From contig NZ_VTOJ01000002.1 in the NCBI RefSeq assembly GCF_009176545.1, positions 1,984,001-2,048,000 on the forward strand: a DNA stretch of 64,000 bases. Reading direction: 5' to 3'. Position numbers and translations under genes: made by a program. The notes beneath the pieces were generated by a model that saw only the letters and a list, made by a program, of their open reading frames with translations, ran no database searches and was not told the DNA's origin. How positions within the stretch are numbered: position 1 is the stretch's first letter; every line of letters begins with the position of its first letter. The DNA is from Salinigranum salinum. Its GTDB lineage: Archaea; Halobacteriota; Halobacteria; Halobacteriales; Haloferacaceae. This document shows, piece by piece, positions 1 through 8,650 of the stretch.

Positions 1-569
1 CTCCCGTCGTCGTTCTGTTCGAGGAAGTTCGTCCAGGTGAACGACAGCCGGAGGACGCCGGTCGCGGTCGTGACGGACGACCCCGTCGTCGTGGTCGCCG
101 TCGCGGTCGTGGTCGCCGTCTCGTTCGCGGTCCCGTTCGCGGTCGCCGTGGTCACGTTCCGCTCGACGGTCGCGCTCCGTTCGACGTTTCGGATCTGCAT
201 GGGCCGACCGGTCGACGCCGACGCCTGGGCGGCTACCGACCGGAAGACGCCGACGTCGACCCCGATGTCCGCCTGTCCGGACTCGTACTCGCGCGCGAGC
301 GTCCGGAACGCCTCGATCTCGTTCTCGTCCTGCAACACGTATCGGTACGTGATCGTCCACCGGGCGTCCGTGTCGGCTTCCAGCTGGACGGTCATCTCCG
401 TCGACGGCGGTCGGTCCGTATCGACCTGGGCGACGCCTCGGTTCGAGGCGAGACTCGTCAGTGTCGCGGGCTCCTGTCCGTCGTCGACACCGGAGGGGAC
501 CAACGCTGTCGCCGGTGCCACGCCGGAGAGGATGATGAGGAGGGCGAGGGTGAGCGCGGCGCACCGCAT
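1..569 (-). CDS. Secreted DUF7345-like membrane protein (3' end outside window)
   Basis: The gene reads leftwards from an ATG at 569 and runs off the window, so only the N-terminal ~189 residues are visible. Residues 1-22 form a signal peptide (hydrophobic LTLALLIILSGVAPATA). A folded region around WTITYRYVLQDENEIEAF then resembles the extracellular domain of haloarchaeal DUF7345 proteins, which usually continue into a membrane helix and a cytoplasmic winged helix. A Thr/Ala-rich low-complexity loop (about residues 125-160) follows. The family assignment is from memory of the motif pattern. The C-terminal part, which would settle it, is missing. Confidence 0.6.
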   Translation of the reverse strand, partial: MRCAALTLALLIILSGVAPATALVPSGVDDGQEPATLTSLASNRGVAQVDTDRPPSTEMTVQLEADTDARWTITYRYVLQDENEIEAFRTLAREYESGQADIGVDVGVFRSVAAQASASTGRPMQIRNVERSATVERNVTTATANGTANETATTTATATTTTGSSVTTATGVLRLSFTWTNFLEQNDDG

Positions 570-769
570 GTGCGTTTTCACTCCTCAGCCGGGCGTCAAA
601 ACGCTTTCCATAAGCCGGAACAGGGGTTTCGGCCCGTCTCACTCCGCCGAACCCGTCTGTTCGACGAGAGACATTATCTCGTCGCGGAGAACGTTCTCGA
701 GCCGGGTCGCCACGCAGACACACCGCCCGAGCGTTCAAATACGATACCGCAGCCACTCCGGAGCGACGG

Positions 770-1351
770 ATGTCCCCACCCGCCTGCCGACGGACGACAC
801 ACCGGACGGGAGCACAGCCGACGTCGGCCACGACCCCGACCACGACGCCGGAGACGAACGAGACACCCCGTAGCTCGGCCGACGCTCGCGACACGTCGTC
901 CCGCGCGATCACGCCCGTCGCCGGGGTGTTACTCCTCGCGCTCACCGTCGGGCTCGCGGCCGCGACCGCCGGTGCCGTCCTCGCGCTCGGCGACGTCGAC
1001 GACGGGCCGCCGCAGGCGTCGCTGTCGCTCGCCGTCGACGACCGGACGCTCGCGATCAGCCACCGCGGTGGGGACGAACTCGACGTCCGCGACCTCCGCG
1101 TCGTGGTGGCGGTCGACGGCGAACCGCTCGTCCACCAGCCGGCGGTCCCGTTCTTCTCCGCGGAGGGGTTCCGACCCGGACCGACCGGGCCGTTCAACAG
1201 CGCGACCGATCCGCGGTGGGCCGCGGGCGAGACCGCGACGCTCCGCGTCGCCGGAACGAACCGGCCGGCGCTCGCGACGGGAAACGTCGTCTCGGTTCGA
1301 CTCTTCGTGGACGGGAGGCCGATCGCCCGGCTCCGCGCGACGGTCGACTGA
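770..1351 (+). CDS. Archaeal pilin-like protein with type IV prepilin N-terminus
   Basis: A 193-residue protein. Residues about 44-70 carry the archaeal type IV pilin signature: a charged segment (SSRAITPVAG) followed by a hydrophobic helix rich in Leu, Ala and Val. Haloarchaeal pilins and FlaF/FlaG-like proteins have this layout, with cleavage by PibD before the helix. The remainder is a beta-rich domain of unknown partner. The ~43 residues before the prepilin motif are longer than usual, so a later start is possible, but an AT-rich stretch at 733-747 sits at promoter distance from the ATG at 770. It is monocistronic and divergent from the upstream gene. Confidence 0.65.
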   Translation: MSPPACRRTTHRTGAQPTSATTPTTTPETNETPRSSADARDTSSRAITPVAGVLLLALTVGLAAATAGAVLALGDVDDGPPQASLSLAVDDRTLAISHRGGDELDVRDLRVVVAVDGEPLVHQPAVPFFSAEGFRPGPTGPFNSATDPRWAAGETATLRVAGTNRPALATGNVVSVRLFVDGRPIARLRATVD

Positions 1352-1445
1352 CCCCGTGAGCGCGGCCCCGACGTCGCGGCGTCCCGCGCGGTGCGGTCAC
1401 ACCGAAAACATATGCCGTTCGCACTGACAGTTCGGAACCGACACC

Positions 1446-2738
1446 GTGTCACTCGTCCGTCGACTCTGGAGCGTCCGTCGCTCCCGTCCGTGGTTCGTCC
1501 TCTGGTCGGGCGTCGTCCTCGGGGCGCTCCTCGCGTACCCGTTCGTCGACTGGCACCTCCGGGCCGCGGAGGTCGCGCCGGCGTTCGAGTTCTGGGACTT
1601 CGGCGCGTACGGCGGTGCCGTCGAGCGATGGCAGAACGGGGAGTCGCTCTACGTCCAGAACGACGACGGCACCTACCACGGGAGCTACCTCTACCCGCCG
1701 GTGTTCGTCCTGGTGTTCGCCCCGTTCGCCGAACTGTTCCCGAGGGTCGACGCGACGGTGTGGGGGGCCTGTTCCGTCGCGCTGCTGTGGATCGGACTCC
1801 AGGCCCTCGGGAGAGCGTTCGGAGGCGAACTCCACCCGCTCGAGCGAGGCCTCCTCCTCTGGGTGCTCGTCGGCTTCCAGCCCCTCCTCCTCTCGCTGAA
1901 ACTCGGACAGGCGTCGGCGTTCGTGGGAGGACTGGTCGCCGTCGCCGCGGCGGCGCTCGTCGCCGGGGAACGCCGGTGCGACGACGGGCGGCGGAGCGGC
2001 CGGTTCGTCCGTCTCGCCCGGGCGGGCAGCGGGGCGGCGACGGCCGTCGCCGGCACGCTCAAGCTCGCGTACGCACCGATCGGTGCCCACCTGCTCGTGC
2101 GCCGTGACCGGCTCGTCGGGGCGGTCGCGACCGGCGTCGGTCTGCTCGCCGTCAGTGTCGCCGTCTTCGGCGTCGAGAGCCACCTGACGTACGTCGACGT
2201 GCTCCGCTGGGGCACCACCCTCGGTGGTGACGCCCGCCCGCCGACTCTGTGGCTCCCGCCGTACTACGAGCCGCTGTTCGTCCTCCCCGGCGACCCGTTC
2301 GTCGTCCAGGTCGGTGGCGCGCTCCTCGTCGCGGCGCTCGCGGTGTGCTCGGCGGCGGACCACGAGACGTTCGCGCTCGGCGTCGCCGCGGTGCCACTGC
2401 TCGCGCCGGAGGCGTACACCTACACGTTCGTCGTGGTCCTCCCGGCCGTCGTCGTCCTCGTCGCGACCGAACTCGGACGCGACGGGAACGGCTACCCGGC
2501 GGTGCCAGTCGTCGCGCTCGGGCTGTTCCACGTTCACGCCTACGGGCTCCGGTTCCTCGGCGACGCCGTGCCACCGCTCCTCTCGGAGGGCGCACCGGTG
2601 GTCGTCGGAGCGCTCCAGCCCGGGCTGTGGGGGTCACTCTTGCTGTCGGGACTCGCATCCCTCCGGGTCGCACAGGCGGCCTCGCTCCCCGTGCTGAGCG
2701 AACGACTCCGCTCGGTGTCGACGGGGTTCTTTGAGTGA
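1446..2738 (+). CDS. GT87-family (DUF2029) membrane glycosyltransferase
   Basis: A 430-residue polytopic protein starting at GTG 1446. It has about ten hydrophobic helices from residue 14 on, with an acidic loop after the first helix (EFWDFGAYGGAVERW, then NGESLYV). That loop is typical of the GT87/DUF2029 polyprenyl-phosphate-mannose-dependent transferases, where the first extracytoplasmic loop holds the catalytic Asp. The likely role is transfer of a lipid-linked sugar to a cell-surface glycan or lipid. The acceptor cannot be told from sequence. It stands alone, with no glycosylation cluster around it. Confidence 0.7.
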   Translation: MSLVRRLWSVRRSRPWFVLWSGVVLGALLAYPFVDWHLRAAEVAPAFEFWDFGAYGGAVERWQNGESLYVQNDDGTYHGSYLYPPVFVLVFAPFAELFPRVDATVWGACSVALLWIGLQALGRAFGGELHPLERGLLLWVLVGFQPLLLSLKLGQASAFVGGLVAVAAAALVAGERRCDDGRRSGRFVRLARAGSGAATAVAGTLKLAYAPIGAHLLVRRDRLVGAVATGVGLLAVSVAVFGVESHLTYVDVLRWGTTLGGDARPPTLWLPPYYEPLFVLPGDPFVVQVGGALLVAALAVCSAADHETFALGVAAVPLLAPEAYTYTFVVVLPAVVVLVATELGRDGNGYPAVPVVALGLFHVHAYGLRFLGDAVPPLLSEGAPVVVGALQPGLWGSLLLSGLASLRVAQAASLPVLSERLRSVSTGFFE

Positions 2739-2833
2739 CGGATGCGACGTTCGATACGACGCCCGTGGCAGTCGATGCGGGCTCCCTGTGACCGGTGAAG
2801 TGGTCCGGTGCAGGCTCCCGGTGGTCGGTGGTG

Positions 2834-3463
2834 TCAGTCGTCCGCGCCGGGAGCGCGCGCGACGGTCACGATGGCGCGGGGCGAACCCGGACGGCGCTGG
2901 AGCACGCGGTGTTCGATGTCGACGAAGCCGGCGTCTTCGAACATCCGCTGGGCCTCCTCCTCGTCGTAGAACAGCATGATCGAGTCGGCGAGCTTCTCGA
3001 ACACCGACGTCTTCGGGGAGTCGGGTCCCACGACGAGCACCTGGTTCCCCGGCTTCACGACGCGGCGGAACTCGACGAGCGCGTCGACGGGGTTCGGCCA
3101 GTACTCGATCGAACCCGAGGACCAGACGACGTCGAAGCTGTCGTCCCTGAAAGGGAGCCGCTCGGCGTCGCCGCGGTAGAACCGCACCCGGTCGCGTTTG
3201 CCGAACTTCTCGAACGCCTTCTGCATCTGGTGGATCGACTGGTCGAGCCCGTGGACGTCGTCGGTGTGTTCGAGCAGTCCTTCGGTGGCGAACCCCGTCC
3301 CGCAGCCGACGTCGAGCACCCGATCCCCGGCGCCGATGTCGATCATCGAGAGTGCCTCGTCGCGCATCTCCTCGTCCCAGATGAACGGGTTCACCTGGTC
3401 GTACACCTTCGAGAGGTACTTGTAGAACAGGCGCGCACGAGCCTTGTTTTCGAGGACACCCAT
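2834..3463 (-). CDS. SAM-dependent methyltransferase, VTE3/quinone-type
   Basis: A 209-residue class I methyltransferase. The start was taken at the ATG 3463 (MGVLENKARARLFYKYLSK) because the upstream in-frame extension is basic and unlike the family. Motif I (VLDVGCGTGFATEGL) binds SAM. Motif II (FDVVWSSGSIEYWPNP) and the post-motif (VVKPGNQVLVVGP) follow. The N-terminal MGVLENKA...KYLSKVYDQVNPF segment is characteristic of the archaeal relatives of plant VTE3, which methylates the plastoquinone/tocopherol ring, so a ring methylation in (methyl)menaquinone synthesis is a reasonable inference. The gene is divergent from the ATP synthase operon. Confidence 0.65.
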   Translation of the reverse strand: MGVLENKARARLFYKYLSKVYDQVNPFIWDEEMRDEALSMIDIGAGDRVLDVGCGTGFATEGLLEHTDDVHGLDQSIHQMQKAFEKFGKRDRVRFYRGDAERLPFRDDSFDVVWSSGSIEYWPNPVDALVEFRRVVKPGNQVLVVGPDSPKTSVFEKLADSIMLFYDEEEAQRMFEDAGFVDIEHRVLQRRPGSPRAIVTVARAPGADD

Positions 3464-3615
3464 CTCGACCGGGCTTGGGAGTCGTCGGGCATAACGGTGC
3501 GGATTTCCCCCGACAGCCACCGGTCGAACCCGTCGGTCGAACCCGTCGACCGGTCCGGGACCGGTCGTCGACTCGGACGGAGTCGGTCGCCCCTTCGAGA
3601 GTGTTCCGCAAACAC

Positions 3616-3623
3616 CTTATACG
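3616..3623 (+). promoter_or_regulatory. Candidate TATA box of the atp operon
   Basis: The AT-rich octamer CTTATACG lies about 30-37 bases upstream of the atpH ATG at 3653. A purine-rich stretch (ATAGGAG) just before the ATG could serve as a ribosome-binding site. It is called from position and base composition only. Confidence 0.45.
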
Positions 3624-3652
3624 CCGCTTACACACCTCACGGTGATAGGAGA

Positions 3653-3985
3653 ATGCCGAGACCAGAGGTCCTCGACCGAATCAAGCAGGCCGAACAGGAG
3701 GCCGACGAGATCGTCGCCGAGGCGGAGGCGGAGCGCGACGAGATGATCTCGGAGGCTCGCGAGGAGGCCGAGCGGATCCGCGCGGAGGCCGAGGAGGAGG
3801 CCGCCGACCTGGAGGAGTCGCGGCTCGCCGAGGCCCGCACGGAGATCGAGGCCGAACGCGAACAACTCCTCGAGGAGGGTGCCGACGACCGGCAGCAGCT
3901 CCGCGAGGAGGCCGAATCGAACGTAGACGAGGCGGTCGAATACGCCATCGAACGGTTCGAGGAGGCGGTGCATGCTCAGACCTGA
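3653..3985 (+). CDS. atpH: A-type ATP synthase subunit H
   Basis: A 110-residue, almost wholly helical coiled-coil protein with long Glu/Ala/Arg heptads (residues 8-105). This is the peripheral-stalk subunit H, which pairs with subunit E to form the stator linking the A1 head to the membrane part. It is the first gene of the operon. Its end overlaps the start of atpI by 14 bases, implying translational coupling. Length and position match atpH/ahaH of other haloarchaea. Confidence 0.9.
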   Translation: MPRPEVLDRIKQAEQEADEIVAEAEAERDEMISEAREEAERIRAEAEEEAADLEESRLAEARTEIEAEREQLLEEGADDRQQLREEAESNVDEAVEYAIERFEEAVHAQT

Positions 3986-6242
3986 ACGGATGAGCAAAGT
4001 GTCGGTGACGGGCTCGAAGAAGGTCATGGACGACGTCGTCGAGACGGTCCACGGCCTCAACCTGCTCCACGTCACCGAGTACGACGGTTCCTGGGACGGC
4101 TTCCAGCGGGGCGATCCCACCGCGGGTGCCGAGTCCGCGTCGGAGAAGCTCGTCACGATCCGGTCGATCGAGAGCATCCTCGACGTCGACGCCGAGGACG
4201 CCGGACCGACCCGCGTCGTCTCCGACGAGGCGCTCGAGGAGGACCTCGCGGAGGTCCGCGCCCGCGTCAACGAACTCGACGACCGACGGAACGAGGTCGA
4301 AGACGAGCTCCGCGACGTCGAAGAGCGGATCGAGAGCATGGAGCCGTTCGTCGACCTCGGGATCGACCTCGACCTCCTCTCGGGGTACGACTCGATCGAG
4401 ATCGCCGTCGGCACGGGCAAGCGCGACCGAATCGAGGAGGCGCTCGCCTCGTCGTCGGGCATCCGGAACTACCGGGTGTTCACGAGTGACAGCGGCTCGA
4501 CGCTCGGGATCTTCGCTCGACCGCACGAGGGAAGCACGCTCTCCGACGCACTCGTCGGAACAGAGTTCGCCGCCGTCGGGATTCCGGACGTCTCGGACAT
4601 CCCCGACGACGTCCGCGGCACCGACGGTGCGGTGGCGCCGGAGACGTACGTCCAGGAACTCCAGAGCCGTCGCCGGAAGCTCCGGTCTCGACTGGAGACC
4701 GTCGAAGGCGAGCTGGAGGAGGTCAAGCTCGACGCGGCGGGCTTCCTCCTCGCCGCCGAAGAGAAGCTCTCGATCGAGGTGCAGAAGACCGAAGCGCCGC
4801 TGACGTTCGCGACGACGAAGAACGCCTTCGTCGCCGAGGGGTGGATCCCCACGGCGAGATACGGCGACTTCGTCGCCGACCTCACGGAGGCCGTCGGCGA
4901 CCACGTCGAGATCCAGCGGCTCGAGGACGCGGAGTTCAACCGTCACGGCGGCGAGGAGGTCCGCGAGCAGTACACCGGCGGCGGCACGCCTGCGGCGACC
5001 GACGGCGGTGACGCGGCCCGAGCGGACGGCGGCGACGAGGAGACCGCACGGGCCGACGGCGGCAACGTCGTGATGCAGAACGACAGCCCGCCGGTCATCC
5101 AGGACAACCCGAACGTCGTCAAGCCGTTCGAGGTGCTCGTCCAGGCGGTCGGTCGACCGAAGTATACGGAGTTCGACCCGACGGTCCTCGTCTTCCTCAC
5201 GTTCCCGGCCTTCTTCGGCTTCATGATCGGTGACCTCGGCTACGGGATCATCTACACCGCCATCGGCTACTTCCTCTACTCGAAGTTCGAGTCGCCGGCG
5301 TTCCGGTCGATGGGTGGGGTCACCATCGCAGCCGGCCTCTTCACGATGTTGTTCGGCATTCTCTACGGCGAGATATTCGGCCTGCACACCATCGCGTCCG
5401 TCTTCTGGGAGGGTGTCGTCGGCCTCTCACACGCCCCGATCGAAAAAGGCCTTTCGCCCGCCACCGCCGAGTGGGCGCTGGCGTGGCTCTTCGTGAGTGT
5501 GCTGATCGGCATCGTTCACCTCAACATGGGCTGGATCCTCGACTTCATCGAGACCCTCGAGTTCCACGGCTTCAAACACGCGCTCTACGAGTCCGGTTCG
5601 TGGCTGCTGATGGTGAACGGTCTCTGGATCTGGATCTTCAGCGACGTCGTCCGGGGGACCGCTCCCGAGTTCATCTACACGACGTTCTCGAGCGAGGGAG
5701 TCATCGCGCTGGGCTTCTCCGGCTTCCCAGTCGTCGTCGGATGGGCGGGGCTCGCGGTGTTCGTGGTCGGACTCGTCCTCCTCATAATCGGCGAGCCCGT
5801 CGAGGCAGTCGAGTTCCTGAACGTGCTCGTCAACGTGCTGTCGTACACCCGGATCGCCGCCGTGCTCCTGGCGAAGGCGGGGATGGCCTTCACGGTCAAC
5901 CTCCTGTTCTTCGGGGTGTACGTCGATAGCGAGGGAGGGTGGCACTTCGGTGTCGACGGCATGCCGACTATTCCGGCTGGAACCGACTCCGTGATGTACC
6001 ACGGCTACGAGGTCACCGAGGTCATGTTCGGCGGCCTCGTCCACGGTGGCCTGGCGTTCGTGCTCGTGGGCCTCCTCGTGCTCGTGATCGGTCACGCGCT
6101 CGTGCTGGCGCTCGGGGTCACGAGTGCCGGCCTGCAGGCGGTGCGTCTCGAGTACGTCGAGTTCTTCAACAAGTTCTTCGACGGCGGCGGCACGGCGTAC
6201 GACCCGTTCGGCTACGAACGGCAGTACACCGCCGACGACTGA
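3972..6242 (+). CDS. atpI: A-type ATP synthase subunit I (a-subunit homologue)
   Basis: A 756-residue two-part protein. Residues 1-360 form the cytoplasmic stalk-binding domain with coiled coils (MLRPERMSKVSV start, EEDLAEVRARVNELDD). Residues 390-750 hold seven to eight membrane helices, including YTRIAAVLLAKAGMAF, where the essential Arg of the proton half-channels lies. It forms the stator interface with the K ring. A Gly/Asp-rich insert with a repeated ARADGG motif (about residues 345-365) separates the two halves and looks like a haloarchaeal linker. It overlaps atpH upstream. A 178-base gap separates it from atpK. Confidence 0.93.
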   Translation: MLRPERMSKVSVTGSKKVMDDVVETVHGLNLLHVTEYDGSWDGFQRGDPTAGAESASEKLVTIRSIESILDVDAEDAGPTRVVSDEALEEDLAEVRARVNELDDRRNEVEDELRDVEERIESMEPFVDLGIDLDLLSGYDSIEIAVGTGKRDRIEEALASSSGIRNYRVFTSDSGSTLGIFARPHEGSTLSDALVGTEFAAVGIPDVSDIPDDVRGTDGAVAPETYVQELQSRRRKLRSRLETVEGELEEVKLDAAGFLLAAEEKLSIEVQKTEAPLTFATTKNAFVAEGWIPTARYGDFVADLTEAVGDHVEIQRLEDAEFNRHGGEEVREQYTGGGTPAATDGGDAARADGGDEETARADGGNVVMQNDSPPVIQDNPNVVKPFEVLVQAVGRPKYTEFDPTVLVFLTFPAFFGFMIGDLGYGIIYTAIGYFLYSKFESPAFRSMGGVTIAAGLFTMLFGILYGEIFGLHTIASVFWEGVVGLSHAPIEKGLSPATAEWALAWLFVSVLIGIVHLNMGWILDFIETLEFHGFKHALYESGSWLLMVNGLWIWIFSDVVRGTAPEFIYTTFSSEGVIALGFSGFPVVVGWAGLAVFVVGLVLLIIGEPVEAVEFLNVLVNVLSYTRIAAVLLAKAGMAFTVNLLFFGVYVDSEGGWHFGVDGMPTIPAGTDSVMYHGYEVTEVMFGGLVHGGLAFVLVGLLVLVIGHALVLALGVTSAGLQAVRLEYVEFFNKFFDGGGTAYDPFGYERQYTADD

Positions 6243-6342
6243 CGCACTCACCTCTTCTGTTCGCCCACCGACGCGGGCTCCACCCGCGACCAGATGTAAC
6301 TCCGTTTTCTCCCGAATCGGGCGCTGTCGATGCGTTTTGGGA

Positions 6343-6353
6343 AGCTTTATGAT
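6343..6353 (+). promoter_or_regulatory. Possible internal promoter before atpK
   Basis: GCTTTATGATG occurs in the only long gap of the first eight atp genes (6243-6420). It would place a transcription start about 25-50 bases before the atpK ATG. An extra promoter here could raise the amount of the multicopy ring subunit. This is a positional inference. Confidence 0.3.
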
Positions 6354-6420
6354 GACCGTACCTCCACACACGAACGTTCGGAGACGACAAAACGGACACC
6401 ACTGAGACTACCACACAACC

Positions 6421-6681
6421 ATGATTGACACTGCAACCCAGTTGGCGAACGTCGTACTGCAGGAAGGCGCATCCGCTCCCGCGATCCCCGCTCAGGCCGC
6501 TGCCGCTCTGGCGGTCGGACTGGCTGCGTTCGGTGCCGGCTACGCGGAGCGCGGTATCGGTGCGGCCGCGGTCGGCGCCGTCGCCGAGGACGAGAGCCTC
6601 TTCGTGCAGGGACTGATCTTCACAGTCCTGCCGGAGACACTCGTCATTCTCGCGCTCGTCGTCGTCTTCCTGGTCGGGTAA
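6421..6681 (+). CDS. atpK: A-type ATP synthase subunit K (rotor ring proteolipid)
   Basis: An 86-residue two-helix proteolipid. Helix 1 is Ala/Gly-rich (about residues 20-45). Helix 2 holds the ion-binding Glu in VLPETLVILAL (Glu at about residue 71). Several copies form the rotating membrane ring that couples ion flow to rotation. The length is that of a simple two-helix K subunit with no duplication. The gene is followed by atpE after 21 bases. Confidence 0.92.
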   Translation: MIDTATQLANVVLQEGASAPAIPAQAAAALAVGLAAFGAGYAERGIGAAAVGAVAEDESLFVQGLIFTVLPETLVILALVVVFLVG

Positions 6682-6702
6682 GCACCCCTCTTCCCTTTAC
6701 CA

Positions 6703-7287
6703 ATGAGTTTGGACACAGTTGTCGAGGACATTCGAGACGAAGCCCGCGCGCGCGCCGAAGAGATTCGTACGGAGGGCCAAGAACGCGCCGACGAGATCGT
6801 CTCCGGGGCCGAAGCCGACGCCGAGGACATCGTCGAAGAGCGCGAACGCACGGTCGAACGCAAGATCTCCCAAGAGCGCGAGCAGGCGCTGTCGGCCGCC
6901 AAGCTGGAGGCCAAACAGGAGCGCCTCGAGGCACGGCGTGACGCGCTGCAGACCGTGCGAGAGCAGGTCGAATCGGAGCTCGCGGGGCTGTCGGGAGACG
7001 AGCGGGAGGAGCTCACGCGAGCCCTGCTCGACGCCTCTGCCGCGGAGTTCGACGAGGGCAGCGACGTCGTCGTCCGCGGTCGGGCAGCCGACGAGGCGCT
7101 CATAGAGGAGATCCTCGCGGACTACGAGGGGTTCTCGCTCGGTGAGGAGTCCGTCGACTGCCTCGGCGGCGTCGTCGTCGAGAGCGAGGCGTCGCGCGTC
7201 CGGGTGGACAACACGTTCGATTCGCTCCTCGACACCGTCTGGGAGAACAACCTCAAGGACGTCAGCGGCATCCTCTTCGACCAATGA
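6703..7287 (+). CDS. atpE: A-type ATP synthase subunit E
   Basis: A 194-residue peripheral-stalk subunit. The N-terminal two thirds is a charged coiled coil (VEDIRDEARARAEEIRTEG onwards). The C-terminal globular part has the conserved GGVVVES segment (about residues 149-155). It binds subunit H and the top of the A/B hexamer. Its stop overlaps the start of atpC by four bases (ATGA). Confidence 0.92.
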   Translation: MSLDTVVEDIRDEARARAEEIRTEGQERADEIVSGAEADAEDIVEERERTVERKISQEREQALSAAKLEAKQERLEARRDALQTVREQVESELAGLSGDEREELTRALLDASAAEFDEGSDVVVRGRAADEALIEEILADYEGFSLGEESVDCLGGVVVESEASRVRVDNTFDSLLDTVWENNLKDVSGILFDQ

Positions 7288-8330
7288 GCGCCGCCGGCAG
7301 CTCGAATCCGGAGTACGTCAACGCCCGCGTTCGAGCCCGTCGAAGCGCCCTGTTCGCCGACGAGGACTACCGCAAGCTGGTGCGGATGAGCACCGCCGAG
7401 ATCGCGCGGTTCATGGAGGAGTCGGCGTACGAGGAGGAGGTCAACGCCCTGGGTGCCCGGCACTCCGGCGTCGACCTCATCGAGTACGCGCTGAACCGGA
7501 ACCTCGCGAAGCAGTTCGACGACATCCTCGACTGGGCGAACGGTCGACTGTACGACCTGATCGCCCGCTACCTCCGGAAGTTCGACGCGTGGAACGTCAA
7601 GACGGTCATCCGGGGTATCTACTCGGGAGCCTCGCGTGAGGAGGTCGAGTCGGACCTCATCCGCGCCGGCGAGTTCGAGGACCGTCTTGTCAACCGACTG
7701 CTGGACACGACCAGCATCGAGGAGGTCATCGAGGTGCTCGACCGGACCATCTTCGGGCCCGCTCTCGAGGAGGCGTTCGAGGAGTACGAGTCCGCGGGCG
7801 TGTTGGTGCCGCTCGAGAACGCCGTCGACCGCGTCTTCTACGAGAACCTCCTCTCGGAGGTCCGGTGGGACGAGGCGACCCAGCAGTACCGCGACATCCT
7901 CCTGGCGGAGGTCGACTTCCGGAACGCGCGTAACGCCCTGCGGCTGGCCCGCAGTGGCGCGGACATCGACCCGGCAGAGTACTACATCGAGGGGGGGAAG
8001 CTGTTCACCCGCACGGAGCTGAGCGGGCTGGCGTCGAACCTCGACGAGCTCGTCCAGCGTATCCGCGACTCGACGTACGGTGACGAACTCTCCGACGCGC
8101 TCAACGACCTCGAAGAGACCGAGAGCCTCATCGCGTTCGAGCGGGCGCTGGAGACTGCACTCCTGGACTACTCGGCCAGCCTGGGGAACGTCTTCCCGCT
8201 CTCTGTGAGCCCGGTCATCTCGTACATCCTGGCGAAGGAGCGCGAGGTCGACAACATTCGGGCCATCGCCCGGGCACGCGAGGCCGGCCTCTCTCCCGAG
8301 CAGATCGAGGAGGAACTGGTGATACTATGA
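7284..8330 (+). CDS. atpC: A-type ATP synthase subunit C
   Basis: A 348-residue, helix-rich protein of the V/A-ATPase d/C family. It is the socket that joins the central stalk (D/F) to the K ring. Three repeated helical lobes are visible. The C-terminal signature (ISYILAKEREVDNIRAIAR) is conserved in archaeal C subunits. Four-base overlaps on both sides couple it to atpE and atpF. Confidence 0.93.
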   Translation: MSAAGSSNPEYVNARVRARRSALFADEDYRKLVRMSTAEIARFMEESAYEEEVNALGARHSGVDLIEYALNRNLAKQFDDILDWANGRLYDLIARYLRKFDAWNVKTVIRGIYSGASREEVESDLIRAGEFEDRLVNRLLDTTSIEEVIEVLDRTIFGPALEEAFEEYESAGVLVPLENAVDRVFYENLLSEVRWDEATQQYRDILLAEVDFRNARNALRLARSGADIDPAEYYIEGGKLFTRTELSGLASNLDELVQRIRDSTYGDELSDALNDLEETESLIAFERALETALLDYSASLGNVFPLSVSPVISYILAKEREVDNIRAIARAREAGLSPEQIEEELVIL

Positions 8331-8647
8331 GTCAGGAGATCGCCGTGGTCGGCAGCCCCGACTTCACCACGGGCTTTCGCCTCGCGGGCGTTCGGAAGTT
8401 CCAGAACGTCCCCGACGAGGAGAAAGACGCACAGCTCGACGAGGCCGTCATGGAGACGCTCGACGACGACGAGGTCGGCATCATCGTGATGCACGACGAC
8501 GACATGGACCACCTGTCCCGGCAGGCTCGACAGGCCGTCGAGGGGAGCATCGAACCGGTGCTCGTCACTCTCGGCGGCGGTGCCGGCGCGGGCGGCCTTC
8601 GCGAACAGATCAAGCGAGCCATCGGCATCGACCTAATGGACGAATAA
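8327..8647 (+). CDS. atpF: A-type ATP synthase subunit F
   Basis: A 106-residue Rossmann-like subunit F of the central stalk. The N-terminus (IAVVGSPDFTTGFRLAGV) and the C-terminal GGGAGAGGLREQIKRAIGID are family hallmarks. It binds subunit D in the rotor and modulates ATP hydrolysis. It overlaps atpC by four bases, and atpA starts three bases after its stop. Confidence 0.92.
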   Translation: MSQEIAVVGSPDFTTGFRLAGVRKFQNVPDEEKDAQLDEAVMETLDDDEVGIIVMHDDDMDHLSRQARQAVEGSIEPVLVTLGGGAGAGGLREQIKRAIGIDLMDE

Positions 8648-8650
8648 GAC

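Noticed and set aside
730..745. GTTCAAATAC as a tRNA T-loop
   Set aside because: No acceptor or anticodon stems around it; it is better explained as the promoter of the pilin-like gene.
1391..2738. Several long antisense or shifted frames over the GT87 gene
   Set aside because: Rich in Arg/Pro runs typical of shadow frames in GC-rich DNA; the membrane-protein frame is clearly the real one.
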